A model generated the notes under the pieces. It had not been told where the DNA came from and did no database searches. It saw only the letters and a list, made by a program, of their open reading frames with translations. A stretch of 64,000 bases of DNA, from positions 186,001 through 250,000 of the forward strand of contig JAQFVV010012496.1 of assembly GCA_028023455.1 (NCBI GenBank), in the 5' to 3' direction. Below are positions 23,453-34,825 of this stretch, piece by piece. Every line of letters starts with the position of its first letter. Position 1 is the first letter of the stretch. Position numbers and translations under genes: made by a program. The stretch is from Epiperipatus broadwayi. Lineage: Eukaryota; Onychophora; Udeonychophora; Euonychophora; Peripatidae.

Positions 23453-23785
23453 ATCATCATCATCATTTCCAACCATTATCAGTCTACTGCAAGAGAAAGG
23501 TCTCTCCAAGTTCAATACATATTTTTCGATCACTAGTTTCTCTTCTATACATTACTCCAGCACATTTCCTGACCTCTCCCATACATCTCACATGTGATTA
23601 TCCATCTTCGACCTCTAGCCTGTCTTCTCCACATCACCCCAGCATATATTCTTATTTTATCTATCCATCTCATATGTGGTCACTTTCTAGGTCTTTTACA
23701 ATGTCTTGGAATCCGATTTAAAACTTCAATTATCTGTCTATTGTCATCTATTTTAGCAATATATCCAGCGCAATTTCACTATATA
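23453..23785 (-). pseudogene. RTE-like LINE 3' end, truncated copy
   Basis: On the plus strand it opens atcatcatcat and runs through gcaagagaaaggtctctccaa, ttctcttctatacatta, tctcacatgtg and atatccagcgcaa. This is the same 3' tail found at 52483 and 56712, seen in reverse. It is only the LINE end, cut at the 5' side as LINE insertions usually are. The tri-nucleotide tail is typical of RTE-class elements. Confidence 0.8.
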
Positions 23786-24544
23786 TGTATTTATAATTTA
23801 TTATTATACTTAAAACTATATTCTTTACGTTATAAGATGTATATAAAAAAAATCATTCTATAAATCACCTACAAATAAATAAATAAATGATATTTTTTGA
23901 AGGAAAAAAGAATAATTTGATTCGCCCCTCACCCCACAATTAATTGTTGCATATACTGTATTAAATTTAATATCAAATAAAATATAACATGCTTTTAAAT
24001 TTCTAACAGTGAGTGTAATTTCAATTAATGAAAACATTCTTTTAAAAAAAAAATAAAAAAATCTTAATCTGAAAATGGATATAAGTTAGAGTTCGGAGTT
24101 GGTAAAAAGATCTCTAAAAGTCAGTAATTGATATTATTGTTACTTACTTTAGAACAACATAATATTATAAAAAACCATTATCATTTATAGTGCATCTTTT
24201 AAATTGTGCTTCTAGAATCAATTGTATTAAGACGATATTCACAAAACAATGACATTATCACCCATCATTCTTTTGATTTTGGATAGAGAACTTAACAAAC
24301 ATATTTATTTTTAATAAGACATCTGTATGCATGTATTAAATTTTCGACATCCATGCATCTACATGATCATTAATTGTGTTCAATATTTTAAAAACGAAAT
24401 TAAAAATCTAAAAGTATATTTTTAAAAATAAATAACTTTTTATATAATAATAATTTCAATTTACCTATAAAAAATTAAACATATAAAGAATACACCAATT
24501 TTCTTAGAATAAAGGAGATAATTAAATGAACAGAAAGGGAATAT

Positions 24545-24665
24545 GGGTTTATTGCTCCGGAATTCATTGGAAGTTTGAGCGCCAGATCTGGAAGACCAGA
24601 ATCGACATTGGGACCATCCCATCCCAAATCTTACTCTCTACTTATAGTGCCAGCCTGCACAGAGC
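24545..24665 (-). mobile_element. Third-type tRNA-like SINE head, copy 2
   Basis: On the minus strand ttgggatgggatggtccca, tgtcgattctggt and gagcaataaaccc match the element at 6320-6392 in order. A box A-like part (ggctggcactataagtagag) is poorly conserved. Confidence 0.4.
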
Positions 24666-24888
24666 ATAATGAAATAATTAAATAAAGATGAGCTCATTTT
24701 ATCAGATTTGCTGACAGGATAGCAATTATTGAGATTATTTAAAGTAGAATATTTGAAAGACAGGCATAATTCATATACCTGGAAGTCAATTGTAAATATA
24801 GGAGATTTGAACAGAGATTTCTAAGCACCTTTCAACTATCTACATTATCTCAAAGCACTGATACACATGACCACTCTCATGTAGAAAA

Positions 24889-24953
24889 GATGAATAATCA
24901 CTAATAAACGTATTTCACACTGAACCAGCACTCATCAATTGGTCCAGATTATC
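24889..24953 (-). ncRNA. Hammerhead remnant, family B (C3 lost)
   Basis: On the minus strand the core reads TTGATGA in place of CTGATGA. Stem II GTGCTG-GTT-CAGTGT and GAAA are kept, and TACGTTTA replaces the usual palindrome. Loss of C3, which pairs with G8 in the active site, should abolish cleavage. Confidence 0.6.
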
Positions 24954-25260
24954 ATCACTCTCATACACATATATAATCAGTACTCAGTTTATATTATGAT
25001 AGCAAATTTTCATACTTTAATGAACAGGCTTCAATATACTCCAACCTCCAACTCTTCAGCCATTCTATTGAAAATCTGATGATGGAAAACCCAAATTCCT
25101 TGCTGATGTCAATGTTATTTGGGCTTTCCATCTTCAGAATATCAATGGAATGGAATGGATGAAGAGTTGGAGGTTAGAGTAGATTGAAGTCTGTCCATTA
25201 AAGTATGAAGATTTTCTATCTTAAGATAAACTGAGCACTGATTATATATGTGTGAGGGAG

Positions 25261-25322
25261 ATGATAATCTGGATCAATGAGTGCTGGTTCAGCACAAAAT
25301 ACTTATATTGTGATTATTTATC
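25261..25322 (+). ncRNA. Hammerhead remnant, family B (core deleted)
   Basis: This is the right-arm mirror. CTGA of the core is deleted (ggatcaatgagtgctgg), and G12 is changed (agcacaaaat). Only stem II and the flanks remain. Confidence 0.6.
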
Positions 25323-25609
25323 TTTTCTACATGTGTGTGGTCATGTGTATCAGTGGTATGAGATAGTGTGGATATTTGAAGGGTGCTTGAAAGTCTGTGT
25401 TCAAATCACCTATATTTATAAATAAAAATAAATAAAACCAAAATAAAAATAGGTCACAAAAAAATTGAAAGTTACTGATCCGAATAGTGTCTTGAAAATA
25501 GTTTAGTGAAAATTATACTGCAAAAATATTATTCATTATTAAATAATCTCTAATCTAATGGATGACTAATAAAAAATATTAATATACTTCCATTAAATGA
25601 TTTGTGTCA

Positions 25610-25790
25610 TAGTTGTGGAGACCAGCAAGTTTGGCACTTATCAACTAAACTGTAATAGTCTGCTATCAATGTATGCTGGACAATGATATAAGAAGGATAT
25701 GTTATGTAAGTGATTGTGGTCTGGGCCAACCGATAAGTGTTGGTTCAGTGTGAAATATGTGTCTTGGGAATCATACATCTTTAAATATAA
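25610..25790 (+). repeat. Family B fragment with hammerhead remnant
   Basis: At 25719-25774 the order ggtctgggccaa, ccgataa, gtgttggttcagtgt, gaaat, atgtgtc, ttggg follows the family B ribozyme, with core changes at U4 and G8. A weaker inverted match lies near 25625-25650 (ttggcacttatcaac), so this may be a small decayed fold-back. Confidence 0.5.
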
Positions 25791-25794
25791 ATAT

Positions 25795-26250
25795 AAAGAG
25801 TGTGCTAATAGCTTTGCACAAGCTTATCTCTATCCCCATATCCCCAAACCAGTTTCGAGTTGCTGACTCTCCTCAGTGAGACACTAGGATATTCAGACAT
25901 TAGATCCAAAATACCAACTCAAGTGCAGCATTTATCTAATACTTAACTATTGAGTAGAACTCTAAAATTTTCATACATCTGTATGTCTTCAAATCCAACT
26001 ATCCATAACTTAAATAGTCATATGGGACTGAACTGAATTCAGATACACCACATATTAATAGCTTTAGTGATGACCATCACCGAAGCCTCAAAAGCAAAAC
26101 TATAATAGTAAGAAAATCAAGTGATACATCATGTGATTTAATTTAATAAGCTTGTATTTAGAAATATAAATATAATGAGTTGCTAATAGCTTTAAACAAG
26201 CTTTTTTTTTTTTTTTTTGATAAATGCCACAAGTACTATTACTACTGTCA
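25795..26250 (-). repeat. Family D element, partial tandem, period about 378
   Basis: tgctaatagctttgcacaagctt at 25803 recurs as tgctaatagctttaaacaagctt at 26181, so one whole unit plus the start of the next is present. The body holds ttagatccaaaataccaactc, gcatttatctaa, tgtatgtcttcaaatcc and tcatatgggactgaact, and is related to family C. The ribozyme is on the minus strand near the start of the unit. Confidence 0.7.
25831..25891 (-). ncRNA. Hammerhead ribozyme, family D (core intact)
   Basis: Minus strand: outer stem I TATCCT with GGGATA, inner TCTCA with TGGGG, core CTGAGGA (N7 = G, allowed), a fully paired stem II GAGT-CAGCA-ACTC, GAAA, stem III strand ACTGGT and H17 = T. Every core base fits the type I consensus. 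The stem II pairs differ from the copy at 58.6 kb (GAGC with GCTT) yet still pair, which argues for an RNA fold under selection in the source element. One of the best candidates in the window. Confidence 0.8.
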
Positions 26251-26254
26251 TACA

Positions 26255-27500
26255 TCTTTTTCACATGTCTTTGATCATATGTTTCTGATTACATCCCTCT
26301 ACAAGATGTTAAAATCAGATAGAAACCAGTCCCTACCTTTCATGAGAGAGGTGTAGTGAATATTACACTACAGAAATATTTATTATTGAAGTGCGTTGTG
26401 TTTTTATTACAATAAGTAGCAAAATAAAATACAATACTCATTCATTTGAAATGAATAATTTAATATTATTGTCGTTTACAAATTTAGATAATCGATTATT
26501 TTATAAATAGTAATTTTTTAAATTTTGAATTTACATTATATTTTTAATAATAATAAAAAGTAATATGAAAATATTTAAATTTATAATAAGTACAGTACTG
26601 ATAAATTGTTGGACATTTTTTCTACTCCTAGAACTAATGCAGAAAATATTATAACTGTCTTAATTCTTTACAATACATATTTTTACAAATGAGGGGGGGG
26701 TAATAATAAATTGCACCTACACCTTATCCGAATAGTTTACTACATATTTCAAAATATTCTACTTAATTCCTATAACGCACTGGATAAAATCTTCTATAAA
26801 GGACTATAGAGCAATGAGTTTGTAAGCTGATTATATGCGATTTGGAAGCATATTTTGTAAATTTTGAAGAATAGTATAGACGTGTTATTTAATTATTTTA
26901 AAAATTAAACACAATTTCTTAAGTAAGCTAATTTAGGCTGAAAACTATTTAGCAGAAGAAATTGGAAACGCAAGATAAAGAATGTATATACAGTAGCAAT
27001 AAAATTGCCATGCGAACCTTTTATTTTTTTAAATATTAATAATCTACCATTGTTATTTTAAAAACATTTAGCTAAAAAATTAAGACAATTATAATTTTAG
27101 ACCTGCATTTATACAAACTATTAGTTTACATATTGTAAATTCTGACCAAAACTGAATATTTATATGTAATCGATAGTTGCTTATTTATCTAGATATTTTA
27201 TCGAATAAATAACACAAAATATTTACGTAAAAAATAAAGGTGAATTGTGGGTTGAAATTTAATTGGCTTTAATAAGCAACTAACTTTACATAATTAAGAT
27301 ATTATACTTTCACGTAGCAGTCAGAGGGGTCTTTCGGAGGTAGTGACGGTTGTAATAAATGTACTTGTTTTTGGTATAATACTCTCCACAATTAAGGATA
27401 AGCAGTCTAAACTTGACACGCTGGACACTTGATGATCAAATCCTAAAAAAATAAATATACAAATATATAATATTTCATTAAACACAAGTATGAGTTTTAT
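26255..27500. other. AT-rich stretch, nothing supported
   Basis: Poly-A/T runs and a G-run (26692-26700) are present. No shared repeat or reading frame is supported. Confidence 0.5.
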
Positions 27501-27563
27501 ATGTAAATTATAAGGGACTTGAGCACAGACTTTCAAGCCCCTCAGCCACACACATATGAAAAA

Positions 27564-27630
27564 GATAAATGATCTCCAATATAAATATTTCATGCTGAAC
27601 CAGCACTCATCAGTTGGTCCAGATCATATC
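27564..27630 (-). ncRNA. Hammerhead ribozyme, family B (core intact)
   Basis: Minus strand: inner stem I ACCAA with TTGG(A), CTGATGA, stem II GTGCTG-GTT-CAGCAT (five Watson-Crick pairs and one G-U), GAAA, stem III ATATTTAT and H17 = A. All core bases are kept. The long stem II makes it a good structural match; A17 and an AU-only stem III suggest slow cleavage if it is active. Confidence 0.7.
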
Positions 27631-28005
27631 CCACACATATATACAATCAGTACTCAGTTTATAACGAGAGAGCAAATCTTCAAACTTTAATGGACAAGCT
27701 TCAATCGCCTCCACACTCCAACTCTTTAGCCATCCACACCATTAAAAATCTGATGATGGAACACCCTAATCTTTGTGGCTGCTAATATTACCGTCATGCC
27801 CAGGGGTCAGAGTGACTTAAACTCATTATGGCATGACAGTAATATTGGCATCTACAAGGGATTTGGGCATTCCATCATCAGACTTTCAATGATATGGATG
27901 TCCGAGGATTTGGAGGATAAAATAGATTAAAGCAAGTCTATTAAAGTTTGAAGATTTGCTACCTTAATATAAATGGAGCACTGATTATATATATATTGTG
28001 TGTGG

Positions 28006-28073
28006 GATGATGATCTGGACCAACTGATGAGTGCTGGCTCAGCACAAAATATGTATATTGGGGATCATTTATC
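28006..28073 (+). ncRNA. Hammerhead remnant, family B (G12 lost)
   Basis: CTGATGA and a perfect six-pair stem II hairpin (GTGCTG-GCT-CAGCAC) are kept, but GAAA is AAAA, so G12, the general base of the reaction, is missing. Stem III ATATGTAT and TTGGGG follow. Predicted inactive. Confidence 0.65.
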
Positions 28074-28129
28074 TTTTTGACATGGTCATAATTGCATTGT
28101 ATACATATAAAGTTTAAAAGTTATTATAA

Positions 28130-28790
28130 ATTATAATATATTTTATTATTATTATTCTATATATGTTAGTTAACACTTCCTAAGCAATTGTAATTAATAT
28201 AAGTGCTAGGAACGCTGAGTAAGAAAAGCCTAAAATAAAAGTTTTATTATATTATGATGAGAAGCTTTTGTTATCTTAATCCTGATATCATAAATCATAG
28301 CAAAGATTAATGGATGGGAGACTTGTGGGCAAGAGATATAATGTAAATTTTATGCAAATATATACAAATGAGTTTTTTGGTCCCATTTTTAAAGAGGGGG
28401 AAACAAGATTCATTTTTATTTATCGAGTTAACATTGTTGGTGATATATATGTGTAGAAATGAATGATTCTAAATGCAAGATAAAGGTGGTTTGGCATATC
28501 ACCAACAATGTTAACTTGATAAATAAAAAGGAATCCTACTTTATGGGTCATGTAACTCATTTGTATATATTTACATAAAATTTTCGTTATATCTTTTCCC
28601 TCAACTCTCTCATCCACTAGCCATTGATATGAACATGTTATCAGAATTAAGATATTGAAAGTTCCTCAGCATAATATAAAAAAAAAACTTTTATTTTAAG
28701 CTTTTCTTACTCAGCATTCCTAGTGCTTATATCAATTATTATTATTATTATTACTTTTATTATGTACCATCACATCAACATCAATGTTTG
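28130..28790. repeat. Fold-back element J, arms about 300 bp
   Basis: The left arm (tataagtgctaggaacgctg, agtaagaaaagc, cttaatcctgat, aacattgttggtgat) is mirrored on the right up to 28790. The turn lies near 28450-28500, where atatcaccaacaatgttaac meets its complement almost without a spacer. I found no hammerhead core. It is non-coding and not seen elsewhere in the window. Confidence 0.8.
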
Positions 28791-28941
28791 GAATCATGTG
28801 ACAAAGGTACTGTATTATTTCTAAAATTTCAACATAGTATATATGCTAAACTCTCCATAGAGTAGCACCACTCAGTGCAAGTGAGAATAATCAATAGATG
28901 TGAAAAGGTTTGTGCATAAATCCCTATCTAGTGCCTACTCA

Positions 28942-28986
28942 TCCAATATCCCTAGCTTATGGCTTTCATCAGTGAGGAGTCTTGGA
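28942..28986 (-). ncRNA. Hammerhead remnant, family C (stem III region deleted)
   Basis: The minus strand keeps CTGATGA and stem II (AGC-CATA-AGCT), then jumps to gggatattgg: GAAA, stem III and the cleavage site have been deleted. Confidence 0.55.
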
Positions 28987-29348
28987 TTTGAGAGCATTGA
29001 TCTTATAATCCAATGCAACCCTCCAGCGGCCACCTTTTACCTTATTAGCTAACTATAAAGCTTTGATTCCAAAATAAAAACACAATGATGTTTCCAATTC
29101 ATCTTATTAGCTTGTATAGTCATATAGATCTGAACTCAGTTCAGAATGCATACTTTTTGATGTCTTTGGTTCTTTAATAACCACAGTCACCATAATCCTA
29201 TTGGACAGGATTGATATTAAACCACTAAACATCACATGATTACCATTCTTTATAAGCTGTTTACACAGAGGCTAAACTCTTCATACACTAGCACCACTCA
29301 GTGCAAACCAGAATAAAGGAACTTAAGATCTAGGTGCAATGCTCTCAG

Positions 29349-29410
29349 ATCCAAGGCTCCTCACTGATAAAAGCCACAAGCTAGAAACTAGACTGGGGGA
29401 TATTGTATGA
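29349..29410 (+). ncRNA. Hammerhead remnant, family C (two core changes)
   Basis: Stem I TCCTCA with TGGGGG and outer ATCCAA are kept. The core is CTGATAA (G8 to A) and stem III reads ACTAGA (U16.1 to A). Stem II is AGC-CACAA-GCT, a compensated version of GGC-CACAA-GCC at 3769. Confidence 0.65.
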
Positions 29411-30287
29411 GTAATCACTAGATAGGGATTTTATGCATGAACCTTCTTGCATCCAATGATTACTGTGGCTTGCACTGAGTGGCACTACAGAATGGAGAGT
29501 TTAGCTTCTGTGTAAACAGCTTGTGTAAGCATAAAGAATGGTGATCATGTGATAGTATATATGATTATGTTCTTTTATTGTAGTTTGAAATACTATTGAT
29601 CAATTGTCAACAATACCATTCTACATTCCTGATGCTTTATTAAACAATAAAATATTTAAAAAAATACAGAAACCAAATAAAAATTGGAATAAGATAATAA
29701 AGATTTAATACCGATCTTCTTTAAAAAAAGAATGTCAGAGGAAAGTAAAACTCAATACAGATTATAATATGAGGTGGAGCATTTTTATTACTTACTCATT
29801 TGCTTACAATTTATATTATGTTTTAACCATTACACACTATGTTCCATATATTTCTGAACAGATTTATTAAGAGTTAGAAACTATTTCTTATTTACCAAGA
29901 TAATAAGATATTTTTATTATTATTATAGTATTAGTTTTTCTTTAACCTGTTGTAATAATAAACCAAAATATTTTTTAAGTATTATTATTATTTAATTTTT
30001 AAAATTATTAATATTTAAAAAAATAAGGGCTACTAATGGTTATAAAATCAATTATATTTGTAAATAAAGCCCAATTATATATATACATTTATATATTTCT
30101 GTATTAACAATCTATTTCTGTAAATCATGTGAGAGGAATCCAATCATTCAGACATGTCCTATTAAAATCAATAGTCTCAAAGATTGGTTTCCTGTCACAT
30201 AATTTACATATTTAGGTCATTGACTAAGATATTTATTAATACAGTTTCAAATATAATTCTAAACAGAAAGTATTTAACTAATCAACA

Positions 30288-30600
30288 GCTACATATGCAC
30301 TGTACTATCATATTAAACCAATCGTTTTTTTTTGTTGAATATGAGGAAACTTAATCCAAGCCACATGATAGAGACTTTGAAAAGATAAGAGCACCATGGT
30401 GTGATCATGGAAGTAAAGTGAGTAATAAAATATTCATACTTTTATGATTGGCCCATATAATTGAATTTAGGTAGAAAGATATGATGGCCATTCGTATCTT
30501 TTCAAAATTTCTATTATGTGACTTGGATGGAGAGTTTCCTCATATTCAACAAAAAACAATATTGGTTTAATATGACAGTTCAGTACATGTGGACCATTGA
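30288..30600. repeat. Fold-back element I, arms about 105 bp
   Basis: Left arm atattaaaccaatcg, ttgaatatgaggaaact, tccaagccacatgatagag and tttgaaaagata are mirrored on the right (30497-30600), with about 100 bp between them. Non-coding. Confidence 0.75.
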
Positions 30601-31377
30601 TTACTATCTTTTTAGAATTTATATCTTTATATAAATACAGTATAAAAAAAGCTTTGAAGTTAAAAATAAAAGTCTGTGCTGGAAACCATATTCAATTTTT
30701 ATATTGCTTTTTTTTATTTGTGCTATTGTTATAATAAATATATAGATTTATTAAACAATATAGGCCAGAAATATAATTGTACTTTTGGAAAACATGATTC
30801 GTTCTCAGTTAATATTTTTTACCACACTAAAATTCAATATTTGCACTATAGTTCTTAACATATCAATAACTTATTATTTACCAATATATTCCATTTATAA
30901 TTTGCTCCTTGGAAAATTACAAATGGAATGAATTATTGTTTTATTAATATATAAAAAGTTTAAAAAATGAAAAAGTATGTCATTACTTAGAATTCCTAAA
31001 GTGGCACTCGTTTAAACTGTAAGTGGTAGATATTAAATTACAATTATAATATAGCACTAAATATTAAGAACAATAATAAATTGTTTTAAGGGAATGACAT
31101 CCTAGTAATGATAAATATCATTTTGCAATGATGGAAATATCTAATTACATCAACTTTCCCGGAGAACTTAACATCTGTAGATGATATTTGCTTCAAATTA
31201 ATTTTACTGAAATTTTTCCATATTTTTTTTTCCAGCTTTTTTCTTTAAAAAAAATCACACATTTTTTTTCTTTCTATTTTTTATTTCTTTCTAAATTTTT
31301 ACTCATATTTATATATTTTGTAATACTTTTATCTCTGATACAAATTTCTATCATAAAATTTATATATATTAAAATGT

Positions 31378-32090
31378 AAAAATAAACTATATTATATATC
31401 ACTATAGTATTCTTTTTATTGAATCCAATCAAGTTATATACTCTCCTATTTTTTAAAAAATTCTATTTCTTCTCATCAACTATATATACATATTCACATC
31501 TTTAAACACCCATTGTTTCAACCACTTTTTTCTGTAGTCATTTTCAAGGATTTTTTTTCCTCCAAACATTTTCCTTTTTTTATATACACATATATAATGA
31601 ATTAAAATTAAAAAAGCAATGATGACATCTAAGAATAGAGATGGTTTAATGAATAGACAATCAACTAATATAAAAACAACAGAATTGTGGGAAATTTGAA
31701 TGGATTGAATGATGGGTAATGCAAGTTTTTATTTTCTGTACATTTGTATTAATGGTTGATAAAGATTGTCAGTGAAACAATTGAAAGTACTTCTGGTAAA
31801 GAATATATTATTTAATTTTGAATACTGTGTTAAATAAATTTGTTTGAATTATTATTATATGATTTAAAAATACAGACATTTAATGGTTATAGTTATATAT
31901 AAAGAAGTGTATATGTAGAAAAAGGAAAAAGGTTGGAGAAAAAAAGAAATCCTTGAAAATGACTACAGAAAAAAGTGGTCAAAACATTGAGTGTTTAAAG
32001 ATGGGAAGAAATAAAGTTTTTTTTTTAAAAAAGAAGAGTATATAATTTGGTAGATTCAATGAAAAGAACATTATAGTTTATAGGACATAT
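31378..32090. repeat. Fold-back related to F
   Basis: The left arm (31378-31600) and right arm (31900-32090) mirror each other: gagtatataa, attcaat, ttgtttcaaccac/gtggtcaaaacatt, cagtcattttcaaggat-like text. The motif ttgaaaatga, a 7-bp stem (TGACTAC with GTGGTCA), then aaaac is shared with fold-back F, where the same stem reads TGACTGT with ACAGTTG. The helix is therefore conserved by compensatory change. The spacer is AT-rich. Confidence 0.7.
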
Positions 32091-32269
32091 ATATTTTAAA
32101 AGAAAAAAAGAGTTTTTCTTATTGCAGTTGTTAAAAAGTTTAACAATGGTGATAATAAGTTAAATATATACATATATATTATATCATAAATAATATATAA
32201 TAAAGTATATTCTACCAGAGTATGTAGACAATTATGACCTATTATGATAATATATCTTTGATATAACAC

Positions 32270-32760
32270 AATATTTATTACTTTGCTGAGCCAACCTTTT
32301 GATATAGCTTATCTTTGTCAAAGCATGACTATAGTGAATAATATTCATCTTAATAAACACTGGTTGTTTAATCTAATGATGTAATCAATTGCTAGATCAA
32401 TTTACATATGCAAATATCCTAATATATGGTAATCAGTAAATCGTTTGATGCATATTCATATGCATATGGATATGCAAATGAATTTGCTAATGTTCATTAT
32501 AGTCGTGCTTTGACAAAGATAGGCTATATCGAAAACCTGGCTCAGCAAAGTAACAAATATTGTCTTGTATTAAAGATTTATCATTGTAAACATCATGTGA
32601 CCACCATTTATTATGCTTGGCAATACATATCGAAAACCTGGCTCAACAAAGTAACAAATATTGTTTTGTATCAAAGATTTATCACCGTTAACATCATATG
32701 ATCACCATTTCTTATGCTAGGCAATACGTATAGAGAGTTTTGCCTGTTTTAATTTATCAT
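32270..32760. repeat. Composite fold-back G with 101-bp duplication
   Basis: The left arm near 32275-32340 (ttactttgctgagccaac, tatctttgtcaaagcatgac) mirrors 32490-32560. The right side then duplicates: tatcgaaaacctggctca occurs at 32527 and 32628. The far end (catcatatgatcaccatttc, gagagttttgcctgtttt) is the terminal text of family C, so G and C elements are fused or related. Confidence 0.65.
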
Positions 32761-33299
32761 CGTAATAATTGTTAATTGTCTACATATTCTAGTAGAATAT
32801 ACATTAAAATATATTTTTGAATTATTTAAATGTTATATATATATATATATATTACATATACTTACTATAAACAAATATGTGTTCAACCTTGATTACACAT
32901 TATTTTATATCAAATAAAAAAATATTAATAAAGAATCATATTTTATTATCTTATGGTTCACTTAGTATGCAGTAGAGATAAATATCAGTATTGTATAATG
33001 TCTAAAAAGTAGAGAATCATGTGATAAGTTTTTTTTGAGAGCCAATTCTCTGCAAAACATCAATGTATTGGCAACTCTGTTTTACAACTGAACTGAAAAT
33101 ATTAAATTTTTGTTTTTAATACTGAGACCATTTTAAACTTTTAGATAATTAGTTTCGATAATAAGTAAAAAAATATATATATAATAATTTTTTTAATTTT
33201 TGAATCCAGTTTGTCTTAATCCAGAACAAAATTCAACTCTATTCTATTTAACGCTTTTGATGTGCAGTGACCTATTCAAAATGACCTTTAAAAAGAAAA

Positions 33300-33800
33300 T
33301 GTTTCTGTAAAAGAAATTAAGTTACTCTAGATAAAATAAAAATAAATCCTAGATATGGTATAGAATAAAATATCTTTATATAACAACAAAATAATATATG
33401 ACAATAGTTGTAATATAATCATATAATCACGACATAAAAAAGCTCTTTTCGGCAATTTTTAATTTTTTCCCTTTTTAATATGTCTTGTAATTATAGGCTT
33501 GCGTTAATTTTATATAGAGCCAGTAGATGTCGCTATGTATGCAATATAGGTTGTTTAAGGAGAAGCCACAGTACATCACATCACATATTTTTTGTAGTTA
33601 ACCAAGACATATTGAAACGGGCAAAAATTAAAAATTGCCAAGAAGAGCTTTTTATGTTATTATTATATTACAACTATTATCATATATTATTTTATTGTTA
33701 TATAAATATATTTTATTCTATATCATATCTAGGATTTATTTTTAGGTGCAAAAGCAACATAAAGGATTTAGTTTCTTGTATTTTAGAAAATAAAAAACTA
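33300..33800. repeat. Fold-back element H
   Basis: Left arm aaataaatcctagatatg, gacataaaaaagctctttt, ggcaatttttaattttt is mirrored at 33617-33790 (gggcaaaaattaaaaattgcc, aagagctttttatgtta, atctaggatttattttt). The middle carries agccagtagatgtcgctatg. A long open run over the right half (119 codons) is a chance frame in the arm. A related single arm lies at 39380-39540. Confidence 0.7.
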
Positions 33801-34132
33801 ATTGAACTTTGTAAGAATAAAAAGGTTTGTAAAGCTTAGAAGTGTATGTTTCAATGGGAAAAAGCGAATAATTCAGAGATTTGTGAATACATTTATTTGA
33901 CTGAAAAGGCCTGAAAAGTCACAAAAGAATAATTACCCAGTTATTGGATAATTGAAATGTTCATAAATAATTTTAAGCTGTTGAGCACTTTGGGGCTTGT
34001 TTTAATTCACTTTATATTTAATTTATATAAACCAAAATACTTAAATTCATGAATATATTTTACAAATAATTTATATTCAGTTTTTATAAATTCTTCTCTG
34101 ATTACATAAAGTCACATTTCTTTACTTTTTAT

Positions 34133-34825
34133 ATTACATTCAAATATCAGCCTTTCAAGCTAATTGTGCATACGCTTTTGCGAGTGTTAATAACAACAAA
34201 TGAATACCTTCTCTCCAATACAAAATATAGTATTTATGCAGGAATAAAATGAATCACTTATTCCTATGACTCAAATGCCTATATATGAGCAAATCTGAAG
34301 TACTGGCAAGGAAAGCATGAGGATGGAACAGTGACTTTAAATTAGTATATACGATGTCTAAATGATAAACGTCATTCTAACTGAAACTTAATCATATGTA
34401 AATAAGCATTTATTTTATATAGCGTATGTTTACAATTGTATTACATTCAAATATCAGCCTTTCAAGCTAATTGTGCATATGCTTTTGCGAGTGTTAATAA
34501 TAATAAATGAATACTTTCTCTCCAATACAAGATATAGAATTTATGCAGGAATAAAATGAATCCACTTATGCCTACAACTCAAATGCTTATATATGAGCAA
34601 ATCTGAAGTACTGGCAAACAAAGCGTGAAGATGGAACAGTCATTTTAAATTACTAAATATGATGTCTGAATGAGTGGCGTCGGTGAAATTGTCTAGAATT
34701 TACTAAATGTCATTCCAACTGAAACTTAATCATATGTAAATAAGCATTTATTTTATATAGCGTATGTTTACAATTGTATTACATTCAAATATCAGCCTTT
34801 CAAGCTAATTGTGCATACACTTTAC
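34133..34825. repeat. Tandem repeat, 307- and 338-bp units
   Basis: attacattcaaatatcagcc occurs at 34133, 34440 and 34778. Units share cttttgcgagtgttaata, atttatgcaggaataaaatg, atatatgagcaaatctgaag and aataagcatttattttata. The second unit has an extra piece of about 30 bp (gagtggcgtcggtgaaattg). About 2.1 copies are present. Confidence 0.85.

Larger units (their letters stand above)
24800..25412. repeat. Family B fold-back element
   Basis: The arms of about 290 bp mirror each other around 25100-25120. Ends read gatttgaacacaga and tctgtgttcaaatc. The body is homologous to family A (tactttaatggacaggcttca, tctgatgatgga, ggtccagattatcatc) but clearly diverged. Hammerhead remnants lie in both arms, pointing outward. 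It is non-coding. Confidence 0.8.
27500..28085. repeat. Family B fold-back element
   Basis: The arms mirror each other around 27800 (atctgatgatggaac, gccatgacg/atggcatgacag). The arm text is shared with 24.8-25.4, 36.4, 41.8-42.4 and 52.1 kb. It holds an intact-core ribozyme in the left arm and a one-base-off copy in the right arm, both pointing outward. The middle preserves the inner part of the unit (caggggtcagagtgactt, cattatggcatgacag). Confidence 0.8.
28845..29560. repeat. Family C tandem plus inverted copy
   Basis: A minus-oriented unit starts at 28845 (gctaaactctccata), a second starts at 29271, and after a few dozen bases the sequence turns into a plus-oriented copy ending near 29556 (gcataaagaatggtgatca). 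So tandem and fold-back arrangements occur in one element. Hammerhead remnants are at 28942 and 29349. Confidence 0.75.

Noticed and set aside
33480-33839. 119-codon open frame
   Set aside because: It covers the middle and right arm of fold-back H, whose arm is an AT-rich inverted repeat; the frame is a by-product.
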